Both the position numbers and the translations under genes were made by a program. Source: Chaenocephalus aceratus (Eukaryota > Chordata > Actinopteri > Perciformes > Channichthyidae). Taken from it: a DNA stretch of 64,000 nucleotides. The notes under the pieces are model-generated. The model did no database searches, was not told the origin of the DNA, and saw nothing but the letters and a program-made list of their open reading frames with translations. This document shows, one piece after another, positions 42,216 through 54,019 of this stretch (the first letter of the stretch is position 1; each line of letters opens with the position of its first letter). Where the stretch lies: assembly GCA_023974075.1 (NCBI GenBank), contig CM043788.1:15339428-15403427 (forward strand), written 5' to 3'.

Positions 42216-43002
42216 TCAACTTCGGCCACCTCCTGGTCGGGAGAAGAGGGGACACAACCGGGGAACCACCACACAGCAGTGCCCTCTCGGGCGTACCATT
42301 TCTTTAACAGGTTTAACATGGTATATTTGGGATGGTTTGCGACGGCCAGGTTGACGTACCTTGTAGTTGACTGGTCCCACCTTCTCTACCACTTCATAGG
42401 GACCCTTGCACGATGCAAGGAATCTGTGTTCTGTGGTGGGGACCAGGAGAAGCACTTTATCCCTGGGCAGGAACTCACGCGGTTGGGCACCTCTGTTAAA
42501 AACTTTCCTCTGGGCTTCTTGGGCTTGAGCCATGTGCTCTCTGACCATGGGCCAAACATCTTTCATATGCGTCTGCATCGTCTCTTACATGCTCAATCAG
42601 GCTCCGATGGGGTCCTCCCAGGCTTTCCTTCGCGATGTCGAGAAGTCCTCTGGGCTGTCAGCAATACAGCAGCTCGAAGGGGGAGAGGGAGAGAAACCGG
42701 TTGAAGCCTGTTGGAACTTCCCTGATTGAAAGCAGGACATAGGGCAGAAGCTGGTCCCAGTTACGACCATCCTTGTCAACAACCTTCTTTAACATGGATT
42801 TCAATGTCTTGTTAAAGCGTTCTACCAATCCGTCTGTCTGAGGATGGTAGACAGATGTACGAAGCTGCTTTACCTTGAATAGCCTGCAGAGATCCTTCAT
42901 TATCTTGGACATGAAGGGAGTGCCTTGGTCTGTTAGCATCTCTTTAGGAATACCAACTCGGCTGAATAGGTGAAGCAGCTCCCGTGCAATCACTCTCGTT
43001 GT
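42216..43002 (-). pseudogene. Gmr1-like integrase, C-terminal two thirds
   Basis: 42993-42658: RELLHLFSRVGIPKEMLTDQ (second catalytic Asp in TDQG), RTSVYHPQTDGLVERFNKTL (catalytic Glu in VERFN), PYVLLSIREVP. After a frame change, 42578-42216: FNRGAQPREFLPRDKVLLLV, CKGPYEVVEKVGPVNYKVRQ (GPY/F module), YHVKPVKE, running directly into LLKKW and the RT linker. The first catalytic Asp and zinc domain are lost at 43002. Confidence 0.85.
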
Positions 43003-43411
43003 TGTGAACGAAATATTTTAATGAGATCTGTGCAGGGAGAATTTTAGTGTTTTTCCCTATGTGTCCTGTTGTAATTTAAACAGGGCAAAGGCCAAAGGCC
43101 CTGCCTTCCTGTGGGGGAGTGTGGCCAATGCGCAGATGGTTTTAACAGACCAGTCCTTTGTGTTTAACATGTGTGATATCGATTAAGATGGAAAGCGCGC
43201 AAATATATGCCACTCCTATATTCTCTGTGTAGAATTGCACTGTGCTGCTGTGTATCCTGAGTGTTGCCAGGGTTTTCAATGATGAGACACCTTGTAAATG
43301 CTCCCGGCCGTTGGATCTCTCAATAAATCCCAGTGTTTTGACATTCAAATTCCTGCTCCTCCCGTGTCTCTCTGAGTCCTGATTTCCATTGCAACAGAAG
43401 TTTCCCTTACA
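43003..43411 (+). repeat. LTR of an unrelated LTR element or endogenous retrovirus
   Basis: TGTGAACGAAAT ... CCCTTACA, about 409 bp, with an AATAAA signal at about 43321. It is followed by a primer-site-like sequence, so it is a 5' LTR in plus orientation. It interrupts the Gmr1-like integrase. No second LTR seen. Confidence 0.6.
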
Positions 43412-43413
43412 AA

Positions 43414-43431
43414 TTGGCGTCACGGACAGGA
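43414..43431 (+). promoter_or_regulatory. Putative primer-binding site
   Basis: ttggcgtcacggacagga, two or three bases after the LTR, starts TGG once the first base is skipped, as tRNA-primed elements do. The tRNA was not identified. Confidence 0.45.
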
Positions 43432-44200
43432 TACCAAAAGATCTCAGAGGCTGGTAAGTAAATTTCTATTTTGAGATTGGCTTGTCAGTGTCTGTGGTTG
43501 ACGGTATTATAAATTACCTGAAGTAAAGTGAAGTTTTCTGCATTAGAAGCAATGTGATAGATTTGTATTGAAACAAATTGCCGAATTCTGGAGGTCTCAG
43601 TGGTCAACTGGTTAAATTAACAGCAGAAATCGGCTCAAATCTGCCTGCTGCTGCTGCTGCAGCTGCAGAAAGGGTGTGTGTGAATTCCCCCCCCCCCCCT
43701 GCGGGGAACAGCAGGCAGAGAAGAGGAGCACAAAGTGCTACATATTCTTTTCCTCCTCAAACTATTTATCGATTTGGAACTAAACAGAACGATTGGGGTG
43801 TGGTATGCGAGAATGTTTCATAACTGATTAGTTGTTGAATTTGGCTGTTGTTGGAAGACAGGGCACTGGATAATAAAAGACTCTGCTCGCCGGACGGGAC
43901 GAGCAAAGCACCACTAAATTAGCATAGTGGTTTGTTGATTTGAGAATAAATTAGTTATTGCTCTTCAACAGATTGGAACAGCACATCGTCATTGTTTCCG
44001 CGATTATTGCCATTTTTGAACTAAAGAAAGTGGTTAAACGTGGTCTGGGAATGTCATATATGAATTGCTGAATATGAGTAAGAAGGAACTCAATAATTAA
44101 ACAGATATTTCCTACCCCCTCTGAGACTCTCCCTAATTCGGATTAAATTAAGCTGGAAGGGTTTTTTGTCACGCTGGCGATTGTTGAGAGTGTCATGTTT
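43432..44200 (+). mobile_element. Leader of the LTR element, no genes
   Basis: A strong donor-like ctggtaagt lies at 43451-43459. A short CTG-rich tract and a poly-C run (43687-43699) follow. No gag, pol or env frame appears before sequence character changes near 44200, so the element is truncated or a non-autonomous derivative. Confidence 0.4.
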
Positions 44201-44628
44201 GTTTGTAGAATTGTTTCGTGTTTGTTTGTCTACCCACCCGCCGGCTTGTGCATGCTTTGTAACTAATAATGAATCAGTCCACAGCCAGGGTAAAATGAAC
44301 TAAACTTTAGTTATCTCTCACCAAAAGTAAATGACTTGAGAAAAAATAAATAAATAATGTAAAGATGTAAAGCTCAAACAGCTCAATGTTGTATTATTTG
44401 TTTCATTTATTCTTAATCTATGTATTGTATGGTAATAATGAATAAAAAAAAAACTTAATGTATTGAACACATTCTGAAACAAAGAAGATAAGACAGAACC
44501 AGACTCAGACATGAGGACTGGCTTATCTATAGCCATTGAGTAGCACTTGAGATACTTGGCTCTATGAAACCTGATTAGAGCCAACCCTATAGGTTTCTGT
44601 TTTCTTCAGGTTGTGTCTTCCTGTTCGA
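44201..44628. other. Unassigned stretch
   Basis: AT-rich, one fortuitous 88-codon minus frame, no recognised repeat until the LINE tail at 44629. Confidence 0.35.
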
Positions 44629-44692
44629 ATGTACTTATTGTGAGTCGCTTTGGATAAGAGCGTCAGCTAAATGCAATTAATGTAATGTAATG
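44629..44692 (+). mobile_element. L2-like LINE/SINE 3' tail
   Basis: gtcgctttggataagagcgt, cagctaaatg and a taatg tail: the abundant fish L2-type 3' end. Heavily 5'-truncated. Confidence 0.72.
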
Positions 44693-45521
44693 ATACTCAT
44701 AGTGATTGAAACCTTTTGCGCTGTTGCTGCAAAATGAAAACCTTGTTGATTGTCTGTTCCAACTGCCACTGGAATCAGATAATTGAATAAGTTGAAGTTC
44801 AATTACAGTTGAAATATAGTTTAACATTCTTTATTGAACTGTTTCAAATTATTTCTATTACAATTGGTCTATACAGACATTACTACAATCCTAATAGGTG
44901 TCAATACTGAGCTTATTAACAATAGATTAAAGGTCGCTGGTTAAGCCAGGAGCAATGTACTTGTTGAGGTTTTATTGTGTAACATAATAAATGTGTTTAA
45001 ATGAGTTGAGCAATTTTTAAAGAGTATAATGTTGCAATATTTTTAAGATGGGTGATTGCAGTTCGGGGATAGATGTTGTTTCTCCTTCTCTCGTTCACGA
45101 GCCCACACAATGAGTCCATGAGATTTCCAAATCTGGAACAGACAGAGAAGTTTTTTTTTGTTGTTTTTTTTTTCAACTAAACTATTTTGCTCTTGATTTT
45201 TTTTGAAATGGGATTTTTCCGCTACATAACAGAAGACTCAATTCGGGCCTTGGGAACGTTTTGGGGACAGGTCAGGGACAGTAAAAAAAAGGTGCTGTTT
45301 TGCCCATGGAGAGGTTTGCATTTTTGGATGGAATCTCCCCCTTTCTCTGCTCATAAAGTGCTGCAGAGTTTAACGCAGCACCCGAGGTCAGAGACAGATG
45401 TGACCTCTGGAGGGGAAGAGAATCTGAGCAGACCACAGAGCGACCATTGGGGGGTTTTTATGGCCTAAAGGCACAAAGAGGAACATCTGGAGAATTGTAA
45501 GGAAGCAGGCTACCCCCAACC
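44693..45521. other. Unassigned stretch
   Basis: Non-repetitive on inspection. 45187-45468 has a 93-codon plus-strand open frame without recognised similarity. T-rich runs at about 45153-45175. Confidence 0.3.
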
Positions 45522-45672
45522 AAACACACACACACACACACACACGCAAACACACACACACACACACACACCAAACAACACACACACGCACACGCACGCA
45601 CACACACACACACACACACCAAACAAACACACGCACACACCAAACACACACCACACACACACACACACCAAA

Positions 45673-45707
<35 letters not shown>

Positions 45708-45746
45708 CGCACACAACCAAAACAAACACACATCGCACACACCAAA

Positions 45747-45807
<61 letters not shown>

Positions 45808-45813
45808 ACACAC
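45522..45813. repeat. Imperfect (CA)n microsatellite, about 290 bp
   Basis: CA runs interrupted by accaaac and cgca variants, ending in an uninterrupted stretch of about 60 bp. It produces long spurious VCVCVC frames on the minus strand. Confidence 0.97.
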
Positions 45814-45841
45814 TTTTGATATTTGCTTAATCCACTTTGTT

Positions 45842-46594
45842 TTAGGAATAACCTATGATTTTATCAGGCAGAACAACTGAAGCAGCATGTAATAATAACA
45901 GAAATTCAAAGAGTCCACATCTTATAGAAATAGATAAAAGCATTTATTTTAATTGTAGCAGTCAGTTTATAATTCTGGCAGCACTGTTGAGCATTTTCAT
46001 AAATGTATTTTCATGCCTCTGTGCAAGGCTTAGTCTTTCTATCTGTATAGCCACTGGTGTAACTAAGTTCATAAACTCAACAGGTACTATACTTGGGCAC
46101 TATTTTGAGATACTTGTACTTTATTTGAGTATTTAAATGTTTTGCTACTTTATTCTTCTTCTACTTCTACAGTTCAGAGGTACATGGTGTATTTCTACTC
46201 TACTCCGCTACATTTATTCATACCTTTTAGTTACTTTACGGATCTGGATGAATTATGTGAAATATAATCAAGTGTTAAATCAGGACTTTAGTTCCAACTG
46301 GAGTAAATCCACCAGCTACCCTGCAGTAATACAAAGTCATTCAAACTAGCACCGTTACCAGCTTTGAGAACACTCTCATGATCAATCATTATAAAACACA
46401 TCATATTATTCTGAAATGGACCAATCTGCACAACGACTACCTTTACTGTCGCTAGTTCCACTATATTTTGATGAGAATACCTTTATACTTTTACTTAAGT
46501 AACAGTTTGAATGCAGTACTCTTACTGTAACATAGTATTCCTACACTCTGGTACTTCCACTCAAGAACAAGATCTGAGTACTAAAGCTAACGTT
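45842..46594 (+). mobile_element. Composite hAT sequence, copy 2
   Basis: Co-linear with 9079-9800: shared flank (aataataacagaaattcaaa, aagcatttattttaattgta), then the Tol2-like MITE (ggtgtaactaagttcataaa, tgctactttattcttcttct). Unlike copy 1 it runs to aagatctgagtactaaagc at the right end. Non-coding. Confidence 0.72.
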
Positions 46595-46599
46595 AGCCA

Positions 46600-47075
46600 G
46601 AACATTTTCAGTTCACTTCAACGCTCTGCCGCTCCGACAGGGAGCTCTGTTCTGAACACCTGAACGGCACGTTCTAACAGCTGTTCACCAGCGGTCCAGT
46701 CTGTAAGAGTCACTCCGGACCACATAATATGAGAGGAAGAACACCATGCGGCAATGTTGGCACATAACAGCTCCCGGCTGCAGATTGTCACGTAGTGATC
46801 GTCTTCTCAAATAGGACATCTTTGATAATGGATTCTGGCCTATCAGAATCAAGATAACGTCGTGGTGTTGTTGCAGGAAATCCCGACGGAGAATAATTTT
46901 GCGGTAACACATCTCTATATACATTGATACAACATTACGTGTTGATAGAAATCATCACATAATGAAATAAGACCCCACGGTTTTGATGATTGATAGGTGT
47001 GTGGGCTGTCTTCCATTTTCACACACAGAACAATGGGGGATATCCACCCTTATCCACAATGTAAAGTAATTCACA
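46600..47075 (-). mobile_element. Insert shared with 62-64 kb
   Basis: 46930-47030 is the inverted counterpart of 62090-62175 (ccccacggtttt, gatgattgataggt), and the complement of 46790-46900 matches 63720-63790 (ttctccgtcggga, caacaccacg, tatcaaagatgt, gaagacgatcac). A minus-strand frame (46924-46685) reads KIILRRDFLQQHHDVILILI, but the matching copy lacks a conserved frame. Unclassified family in at least three pieces in this window. Confidence 0.5.
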
Positions 47076-47489
47076 CAGCCTTTTCCTCTGTGAGGAGCAG
47101 CAGGTTCAGCTTCATTTAAATATGTCGTGTAGTTAATAGATGGATTTTTTTTTTTTCATCTCAAGAGAGAATGTGTATTTTATGTTAGTATTTAAAATAA
47201 AATCCCCCCAGACAGCGCCGCTGCGGGGGTTGGGTTTTCAGCATGTCCATTTGTTTCCTGTGGGGAAATTGCAGGATTGGCTCCAGGTCGCCTTTCTTGT
47301 TTACTACAACACAAATGTGCCTTTTATTTCATACAGTTCATTTGGATTGAGACAGGGAAATAATCCAAACCTCACACGTGGCGTTTTCACACCGTCAATG
47401 GGGCGATATAGCGTGTATGTAATTACATTTCAAATACTGATATGAGCCCCACCACTGTATGGGTTAGCCCTACCATAGATTACCCAACA

Positions 47490-47857
47490 CAAATAGTCGG
47501 GAGCCGATAAGTCAATTAATTGCTTATCATGACAGGCACACAATAAAACAGTGGAAACAAACATGTGTTTGACTTCATTAGTGAATGAAACTGTGTGCCC
47601 TTTTATAGTCTGTGTCCAATATTGTGTATTTGTATATATATATTTTATATTATATCCTAAATATATGCTAAGGTCCCGCTACTCTGACACGATAGCAGTC
47701 ATTTCGTGCGCATGTGGTGTAATTAAACCCATGATATCGAAATCTCACTCCAGCCAGGTACCCAGAGTTGGCAACCCTGCCCATACCCCAAATAATATTT
47801 GTATTGCAGATCTACATGAATCACACAAACGACCTATTTTGGAGTCAAAAGGTGACA
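47490..47857 (+). mobile_element. Composite hAT sequence, right part of copy 2
   Basis: gataagtcaattaattgctt, caaacatgtgtttgacttc, ctgtgtgcccttttatagtc and the terminus ctcactccagccaggtaccc then agttggcaaccctg match 10850-10880 and 11690-11860. The end at 47845-47857 (gtttgcatcccta) is the complement of the terminus type seen at 8991. Confidence 0.68.
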
Positions 47858-50800
47858 AGTTTGCATCCCTACTTGTTATCCTTTTCATTACAGAGCTGGG
47901 AAAATGGTGTATTGATTGGATTCTGATCCGTGCAAGTCCTATTTTAACTGACTTTAGTTTCTAATATTAATGATAATTTGATTTCAACACCCATAAGTAA
48001 TTGTTTAAATTAACTCAACATTTCACATGATGGATTAGTGTTCCACATTTTCCCACTAATTTGTTTTAATGATTGAGCCAATGGTAAAGAGAGACATTGA
48101 TGACCCTGTGTCCCTTTTGTTGTTGGTTGTTCCTCGGACGGCTTTCACTAAAAGTCACCCAGCTCTGCCCTATTACAGTCCGGCTGAGTGCAGTCACAGA
48201 GATGCTATGGCTGCTCTACATGACATTAATGGTCTGGTCTGAGAATGGACACACCATTTTCCTGCTCCCAGAGAGAATGACATTCCTCAAACTGAACTTT
48301 ACAAGCCGTTGATACTGTCTCCCATGGGTCTGCTTCCCCCCCCACCGAGCCATGAACTGAAAGCTTGACGTCTGCTCTGAACACTTGGAACTGTCACACC
48401 AGCACCAAACCCTTGGGTCAGTCAGATGAGACTAACGCTTCACTTAGGGCATAAGGGTCAGAAAGATGACTATCGTTACCACGGAGTGGTTTGTTTGTTT
48501 TTTAAGGCTATTCATACTGCTATGCAGAGGATGCCTGTAAGATTGGCAAGCTGTGAAAAGCCCTACTATTTTGGTATAGGCCTGATGTCAGGGGCCTCTT
48601 ACTGTATAGACCATGTTTCCACCTGGTGAAACTAGAGGCTGCACGGAGTTTAGGCTAAAAATACAACCATTCTGTTCTGCTATAATGATTCATTTATAGA
48701 TTCTATATCAAAATAGTTTGTTTTTATTGTTTCCAATGATAACGTCACCTTAAGTGGAGGAATGCAAACCTGTTTTCAAATGTAAGGTTTTGAATTTGTT
48801 TGACATTTCTCAGTAAAAGACACCCTCAGACGCCCACTATCATTCATGCTATGCCTTCAGTGGTAACTCAGATGTTAAGGGGGTTGAAGCTTTTCCTCCC
48901 AAATCAGAGATGCTTTGTTTTTTCAACAAAGGTGTGCATTTCCTGCATAATATATGGTTCTCACAATTGTTTTTGTTAGTTGCGGACAGCTGATACTGAG
49001 TTTTCTCGAGTGATGGATTATGACCTCTACCATGCTTACATGGACTTGTATGTTTTATTTCATATCTAACTGAAGTAAGAGAGAATAGAGAGAGCTGTGA
49101 GAGAGATGGGAGATGAGGATGAGAGAGGGATGTGGAAGAGAGAATAGAGAGATGAGGATAAGAATGGGATAGGAAAGAGAGAAGAGTTATTTGCAAAGTT
49201 GCAATGCTGATACTGAGTTTTTTCTCGATTAATAGCTTATAGACAATACCATGTTTAAATAGACTCCTACGTTGTTATTACATGATGTGACATATGTAAG
49301 AAAAGGGAGGGGAGAGTCAATTATATTTGAGTAATTGATCTCATATTGAAACATTCATTTCTCAAACCTATGTTTTAATGGAAGAGGAAATGTACGCCTG
49401 ATAAACTAATCTTTTATCAAACGGTAAATGGTGAATTAATATAACATTTAGAATAATTGAGAAAGGGTTATATCCACAGGGACTAGCTCACATTTAACTT
49501 AAAAAAACATTTCTCTGCTTTGGACTGATGAGTATATGATTCTTGCATGTTAAATGACTAACACAAACCTTACATGTATGCATGTGCATGTGTCAGGAAG
49601 GCTCCCAAATAATTCTGAGGGGCCTATCCTATTTTTGTAATTGAATGATAATGTGCTAATCCATTACCTTGAGTTGTCTGCACTCAGGAAAACATCTCTA
49701 TCAAGTGTTAACCCAATAACTAGGACAGCTCTGAAGGCCAAGGGTCAGAGAGAGAGAGGGTCACACCCTCTGGCTGCAGAGAGCACCCCAACCACGGGCA
49801 AGGAGGCACGAGGTCATTCGAGATGAGAGGATTCTAATCTTCAACTTTCTGATGGGATGGGATGCTTCTTCATCTTTCTGCTCAGACAACTCTGCAGGAC
49901 GAGCGATGGCTTCAGAGGCTCCATGTTTCTTGGAGGGGCAGATTTCTTCCTAAACATCTTCCATCACGGGTCGGGGCATCTGGATGTGCCACTTGGAATA
50001 GGCCTCTGCTCTCAAGCAGATAGCAGAAGGAATGCAGGCAGATGAGCCTCTGTTTCACTGGGAAATCATAAATTGCTCACTGAATGAGCCACAAAAAGCA
50101 GAGCAATTGGGGGGGGTTGAAATATGGCGCTCTGGTGAAGAAGAGTTTTGAGCCAATCAGCACCTCAGTGCTAATCTACAGTATCAGGATGCCTTCACAC
50201 ACCAGACATTCTGTGTCATAAAGAAAGGAGGAGAACGAGTCAGGACGACATGTTTTTTTCTAGCTCTTGTACAAAGATAACATTTGAATTGAATGACCAG
50301 ATGATTACAGATGTACAATTAATGATTGTTTTTATATTTCCGATGACAGATATGTGTTAAATAGTGGTGACAAATATATTTTGTCAGATCAGATTACACT
50401 TTCACACTAAACAAAATAAATTAATTGATATTTTCAGATTGATAAGATATTTCTAATATTATAAACAGACAATGTTACTATCCTTAATCATTACCAGGTA
50501 AAATGTACAACGAGGAAACCAGATTACCAGGTTCCCAATCCAGGTGCTACTGCATGCTAAATATAGATAGAAAAACAAATGTTCTATCCACTCCACTTAA
50601 ATACTCAGCAGGTGATGTAGATTTTCAAAAAGGCCTTAATCATTCCTTTTAAACGAACTAAAACTAATTCTGCAGCAAGTTTAATGTTAGACTACGCACA
50701 TGAACGCAATATTAGCGACTGTTGGCTGTGCCAAAATATGCAGAATCTATGCATTCTCCTATGTTTAGCCCAATTCCTTTCACGAAAGCTGGTTAGTGAG

Positions 50801-51747
50801 CTGGACATAGCATCCAGAATTAGCGATGAGGCTGAGGATTGGTACACCTTTTCCTACCCATAGACTCTGAGCAATCTTTACAGTACGAGGGCTTAGTCTC
50901 TCTCATTGTTGATAAAGTAAATAAAAATTACCTGCCTGACGGTTTCAAACGAATAGATGTTTTGATTTTTCCTTGAATAAAGAACAGATGTTTTGATTTT
51001 TCCTTCCTCAGGTTGTTACAATAAAATGTCTGACTTTTCCTTTTCAGATTTTGAACAAATTTATTTGAATAAAATGTATGTAGTAAAGTGCCTTACTCTT
51101 GAATTAAGCGTACTGAAGTAAACATAATGTAATGTTAAAGATTGAGGACACTATACCTTTACAGATTACAGATTGATCGATTCATCACTGTGAATTTATA
51201 CCTTCACTTTGATAGTCACCTGTCGGTCTCCTGTCTCCTGTCCTTTCTGAAAGCCATAAAGATGACATTAGTCATTTAGATAACTTGTGTCCTCAATTAC
51301 CATGGGATTACTGAAACTACCATGCATTTAAGAAAATGGTAGAAATTAATCTAATCTGAATTTTAAAGCATTACTTTAGATCCCCTCCCTCTAAATATAT
51401 CAATAAACATTAGAAAGTGATGCTCCTGACTACCATACAAGTTTAAGAAGATAATATTGGTTTGAAAGAATTCAAAGCTATAAATAAACAGCAACAGGCT
51501 CTTTAACCAAGGCACTGTTAGCCTAACATGTAAACTAGTTGTTCACACTAATCCTAATATTATCACTTAATATTAGCAAATTCAATTTTATTTTTTAAAA
51601 CATATTGATGTAAATACATACACATATCGATTTGTTGTATAAATATTGCAAATCAAAACCTTTATTCACTATTATTACCAAAAATTGTAGTTCTAATCTC
51701 CTGTTATCAATGCATTCACATTGCCCCGCCATGAACTTCCGGGGAAC
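47858..51747. other. Low-repeat interval without recognised genes
   Basis: The longest stretch without identifiable elements. It has only short frames, a purine-rich tract (about 49075-49190), a weak diverged duplication around gctgatactgagttttctcg (about 48990 and 49208), and a short duplication of agatgttttgatttttcctt (about 50955 and 50986). It could hold conserved non-coding sequence near gmds, but nothing visible proves it. Confidence 0.4.
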
Positions 51748-51905
51748 GATCCTCGTTTACATGAACCACGTGACGATAACCGTTTTTGGACTTCCGTTGT
51801 CGTAACTCTTCTATTATATGGCTCTGGATCCTCGTCTACATGAACCACGTGACGATAACCGTTTTTGGACTTCCGTTGTCGTAACTCTTCTATTATCTGG
51901 CTCTG
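51748..51905. repeat. 79-bp tandem duplication
   Basis: Two units, gatcctcgtYtacatgaacc, acgtgacgataaccgttttt, ggacttccgttgtcgtaact, cttctattatMtggctct, differing at two or three positions. It includes a cacgtg E-box in each copy. The spurious minus-strand frame across it is not supported, since the period is not a multiple of three. Confidence 0.93.
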
Positions 51906-52499
51906 AGTAGTCCTATGTGACAATGTAAGTGTTGCACGGCCAGATACGGCTCGAGAAGCTGACTCATATAAGGAAATATTGTGATATTATATGATCGATG
52001 ATCTGATTGCAGAAAGTATTAAAAATAATGATTACAAAAAAATGCAAAAAATTAATTAAAAAATATATAAAATATATTTTAAGATCATGTTTAATCATCT
52101 GATTCGTCTGTACATTGCTGTTTTAGTCTGTGTTCTTCTAATTAGTGTCTACAGTGTGTGCCTATTGAGCTGTTTAGAGCCATGTGGGACAAAACCCGAT
52201 CATGCCCCTCCCTCTCACTGTCTAAGTCAATGGTGACTGTAAAACCTACACTGCGCATGCTCAGAGTATTTTCCTATTTAATGTGTGTGGCAAACAAATA
52301 ATGACCATAGGGGCATTGAGCTGCCATCCCCACCATAGTCATCTCACATAATTCAGAGCTGATTGGCTGTAAGTATGTGTGCCGCGAAAAGTGTGGTGTG
52401 TGAAGAGGAGACGAGAGAGCTGCAGTGACGCGTCTTAAAACCCGGAAGTACGCTGCGCATGGCTTCCCTCGACAAAAAATAAATGAGATTTCTCCATAG
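51906..52499. other. Upstream flank of the two-gene transposon
   Basis: AT-rich until about 52110, then moderately GC-rich with gcgcatgctcag. The left end of the transposon should lie here, but no TIR matching 61.7-61.9 kb was found. Confidence 0.35.
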
Positions 52500-54019
52500 G
52501 ATGATTGCGGTGTCAGTTGTGCATGGAGGTCCAGGGCACATTTCCTGTCAGAAGATCTTGTACATTATCTTGCAGGCCAGCCTTCATTCAAAGCAACAGT
52601 TGATTTAATAACTCATGAAGAAGTAGGGAAAGCTTTACAAGAGGTGAGAATTGCATACAGCAACAATGTGGTAGGGTGGATTATTATGTAGTTCCTGCAG
52701 TGTTTTGAGACATCTTTACTTTACCTTTATCACATACACCGAATTGGCTTCATTTTTTGTTTTGTGATCAGAATACGCTTTTTAGTCCCACAGAGGGGAT
52801 ATTTACATTGTTGGAGCAGAAAAGAGCCAAAGACAGCTTAATGTTACCTAAGAAGAATGATTAAAAACTATTAAAGATACACAAACACAATTTACAAAAA
52901 AAACATCCTGTAGTAGAGGATTTAGCAGCCAGGTATATATTGCATACCGATAGTAGTAATAGTAATATATAAAACTTGCAATGGAACAAAAATGGCAAGA
53001 ATATACAGTACATGCAGTTATTGACTGGATTGTTTGTCTATTTTATAATCTTCAGATTGAGAATGCTGCCTCAGTGGATGCCTTGCGAGAAATGACCATG
53101 AGACACAGCACAATGTTACAGACAGCAGGTTGTCTGAGACATGTGGCTTCTGTTGAAGGAAAGAAAGGAATTGTGTCAGACTACCTCCAGTGGTACATTA
53201 TTGGCCGAAACTCATCTGTAATTGACAGGTAAGATCATATTTGTATTCATGTGATTTATTTTAAATGTATGTAAGAATTTTGCGTTTAAAATGCCTCATG
53301 GTCCCCCTCTTTGGTTTATTCTATGTTTATCTGTTAGCAATTAGTCAGTGTCAAAATGTGTGCCTGTGTAGTATAACTGATATGGGATGTCCGTCTCTCC
53401 TTTCCCTGCCTGTCTTGTGCCAATCTTTAAGTGCTCATGCCACCCCCCCCACTTGTTTTAGGAATTGGTTATTTAAATGTGACTTTGGGATGAAACATTT
53501 TTTTGTTCACTCTTCAGATTCAAGGAGGGTCCTTTCAGCCCTTCAGTTTTTAAACGCACTACAGCAACACCCTACTCTGCTGGCCCCGGTCCTGTGCCAC
53601 TCTGAAAAGCAACTTACTGCTTTGGAACTTGAGCGACTCTTCAAGCCTGACCTCAGTCCACCAGGGAGTAACAGGAGGCTTAGGGAAAGTCAAACTTTGG
53701 ACTACTGGGCAGACTATCTCCTCGATTGTGAAGGTTTGTAAATTGCTGTTTTTATAACTATTTCAGGAAACACATTGCCAAAATGTATCTGAACATGTTT
53801 TCTTTGCAGAAAGCCAGAGTGCTGTGTCTTTGGAGGATGTTTTGATGTTTGCGACTGGGCTGACCTCATTTCCCCCATCTGGATTTGAACCATCGCCAGG
53901 AATAGAGTTCCTTGATGACTCTCCATTCCCAATGGCAAACACTCCTTGATGCATACAATGTGTTTAAGTCCCAAATGGACTTTGGAATGCAAAATTCTCC
54001 AGGATTTGGCTGTTTTTAA
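52500..54019 (+). pseudogene. HECT-type E3 ubiquitin ligase-like gene (G2E3-like), decayed
   Basis: Four splice-bounded exons. 52500-52643: RMIAVSVVHGGPG, frameshift, HFLSEDLVHYLAGQPSFKA; 53056-53228: IENAASVDALREMTMRHSTM, LQTAGCLRHVASVEG, DYLQWYIIGRNSSVIDR; 53518-53733: after a one-base shift [49 protein letters not shown]; 53810-54019: SAVSLEDVLMFATGLTSFPP, FPMANT then stop. The tail YNVFKSQMDFGMQNSPGFGC is in the next frame. In HECT ligases the catalytic Cys follows FPMANT-like sequence; it is replaced here by Pro and a stop, so the relic is inactive. The related fish proteins are annotated as G2/M-phase-specific E3 ligases, from memory. Confidence 0.72.

Larger units (their letters stand above)
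40400..43002 (-). mobile_element. Gmr1-like LTR retrotransposon (integrase before RT), 5'-truncated
   Basis: Minus-strand order from 43002 downward: integrase core, integrase C-terminus, linker, RT, RNase H, polypurine tract, LTR. RT and RNase H are of Ty3/Gypsy type, but integrase precedes RT, the arrangement described for Gmr1 of Atlantic cod and unlike standard Gypsy. Gag, protease, the integrase N-terminus and the 5' LTR are absent: the element is cut at 43002 by another LTR. Several frameshifts. Confidence 0.82.

Noticed and set aside
45187..45468. 93-codon plus-strand frame considered as a host exon
   Set aside because: No recognisable protein, no convincing acceptor/donor pair, no similarity to any family I know.
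45388..45813. Long minus-strand frames encoding VCVCVC proteins
   Set aside because: Direct translation of the CA microsatellite; no other coding signal.
51693..51923. 76-codon minus ORF over the 79-bp duplication
   Set aside because: The repeat period is not a multiple of three and the reading is not conserved between units.
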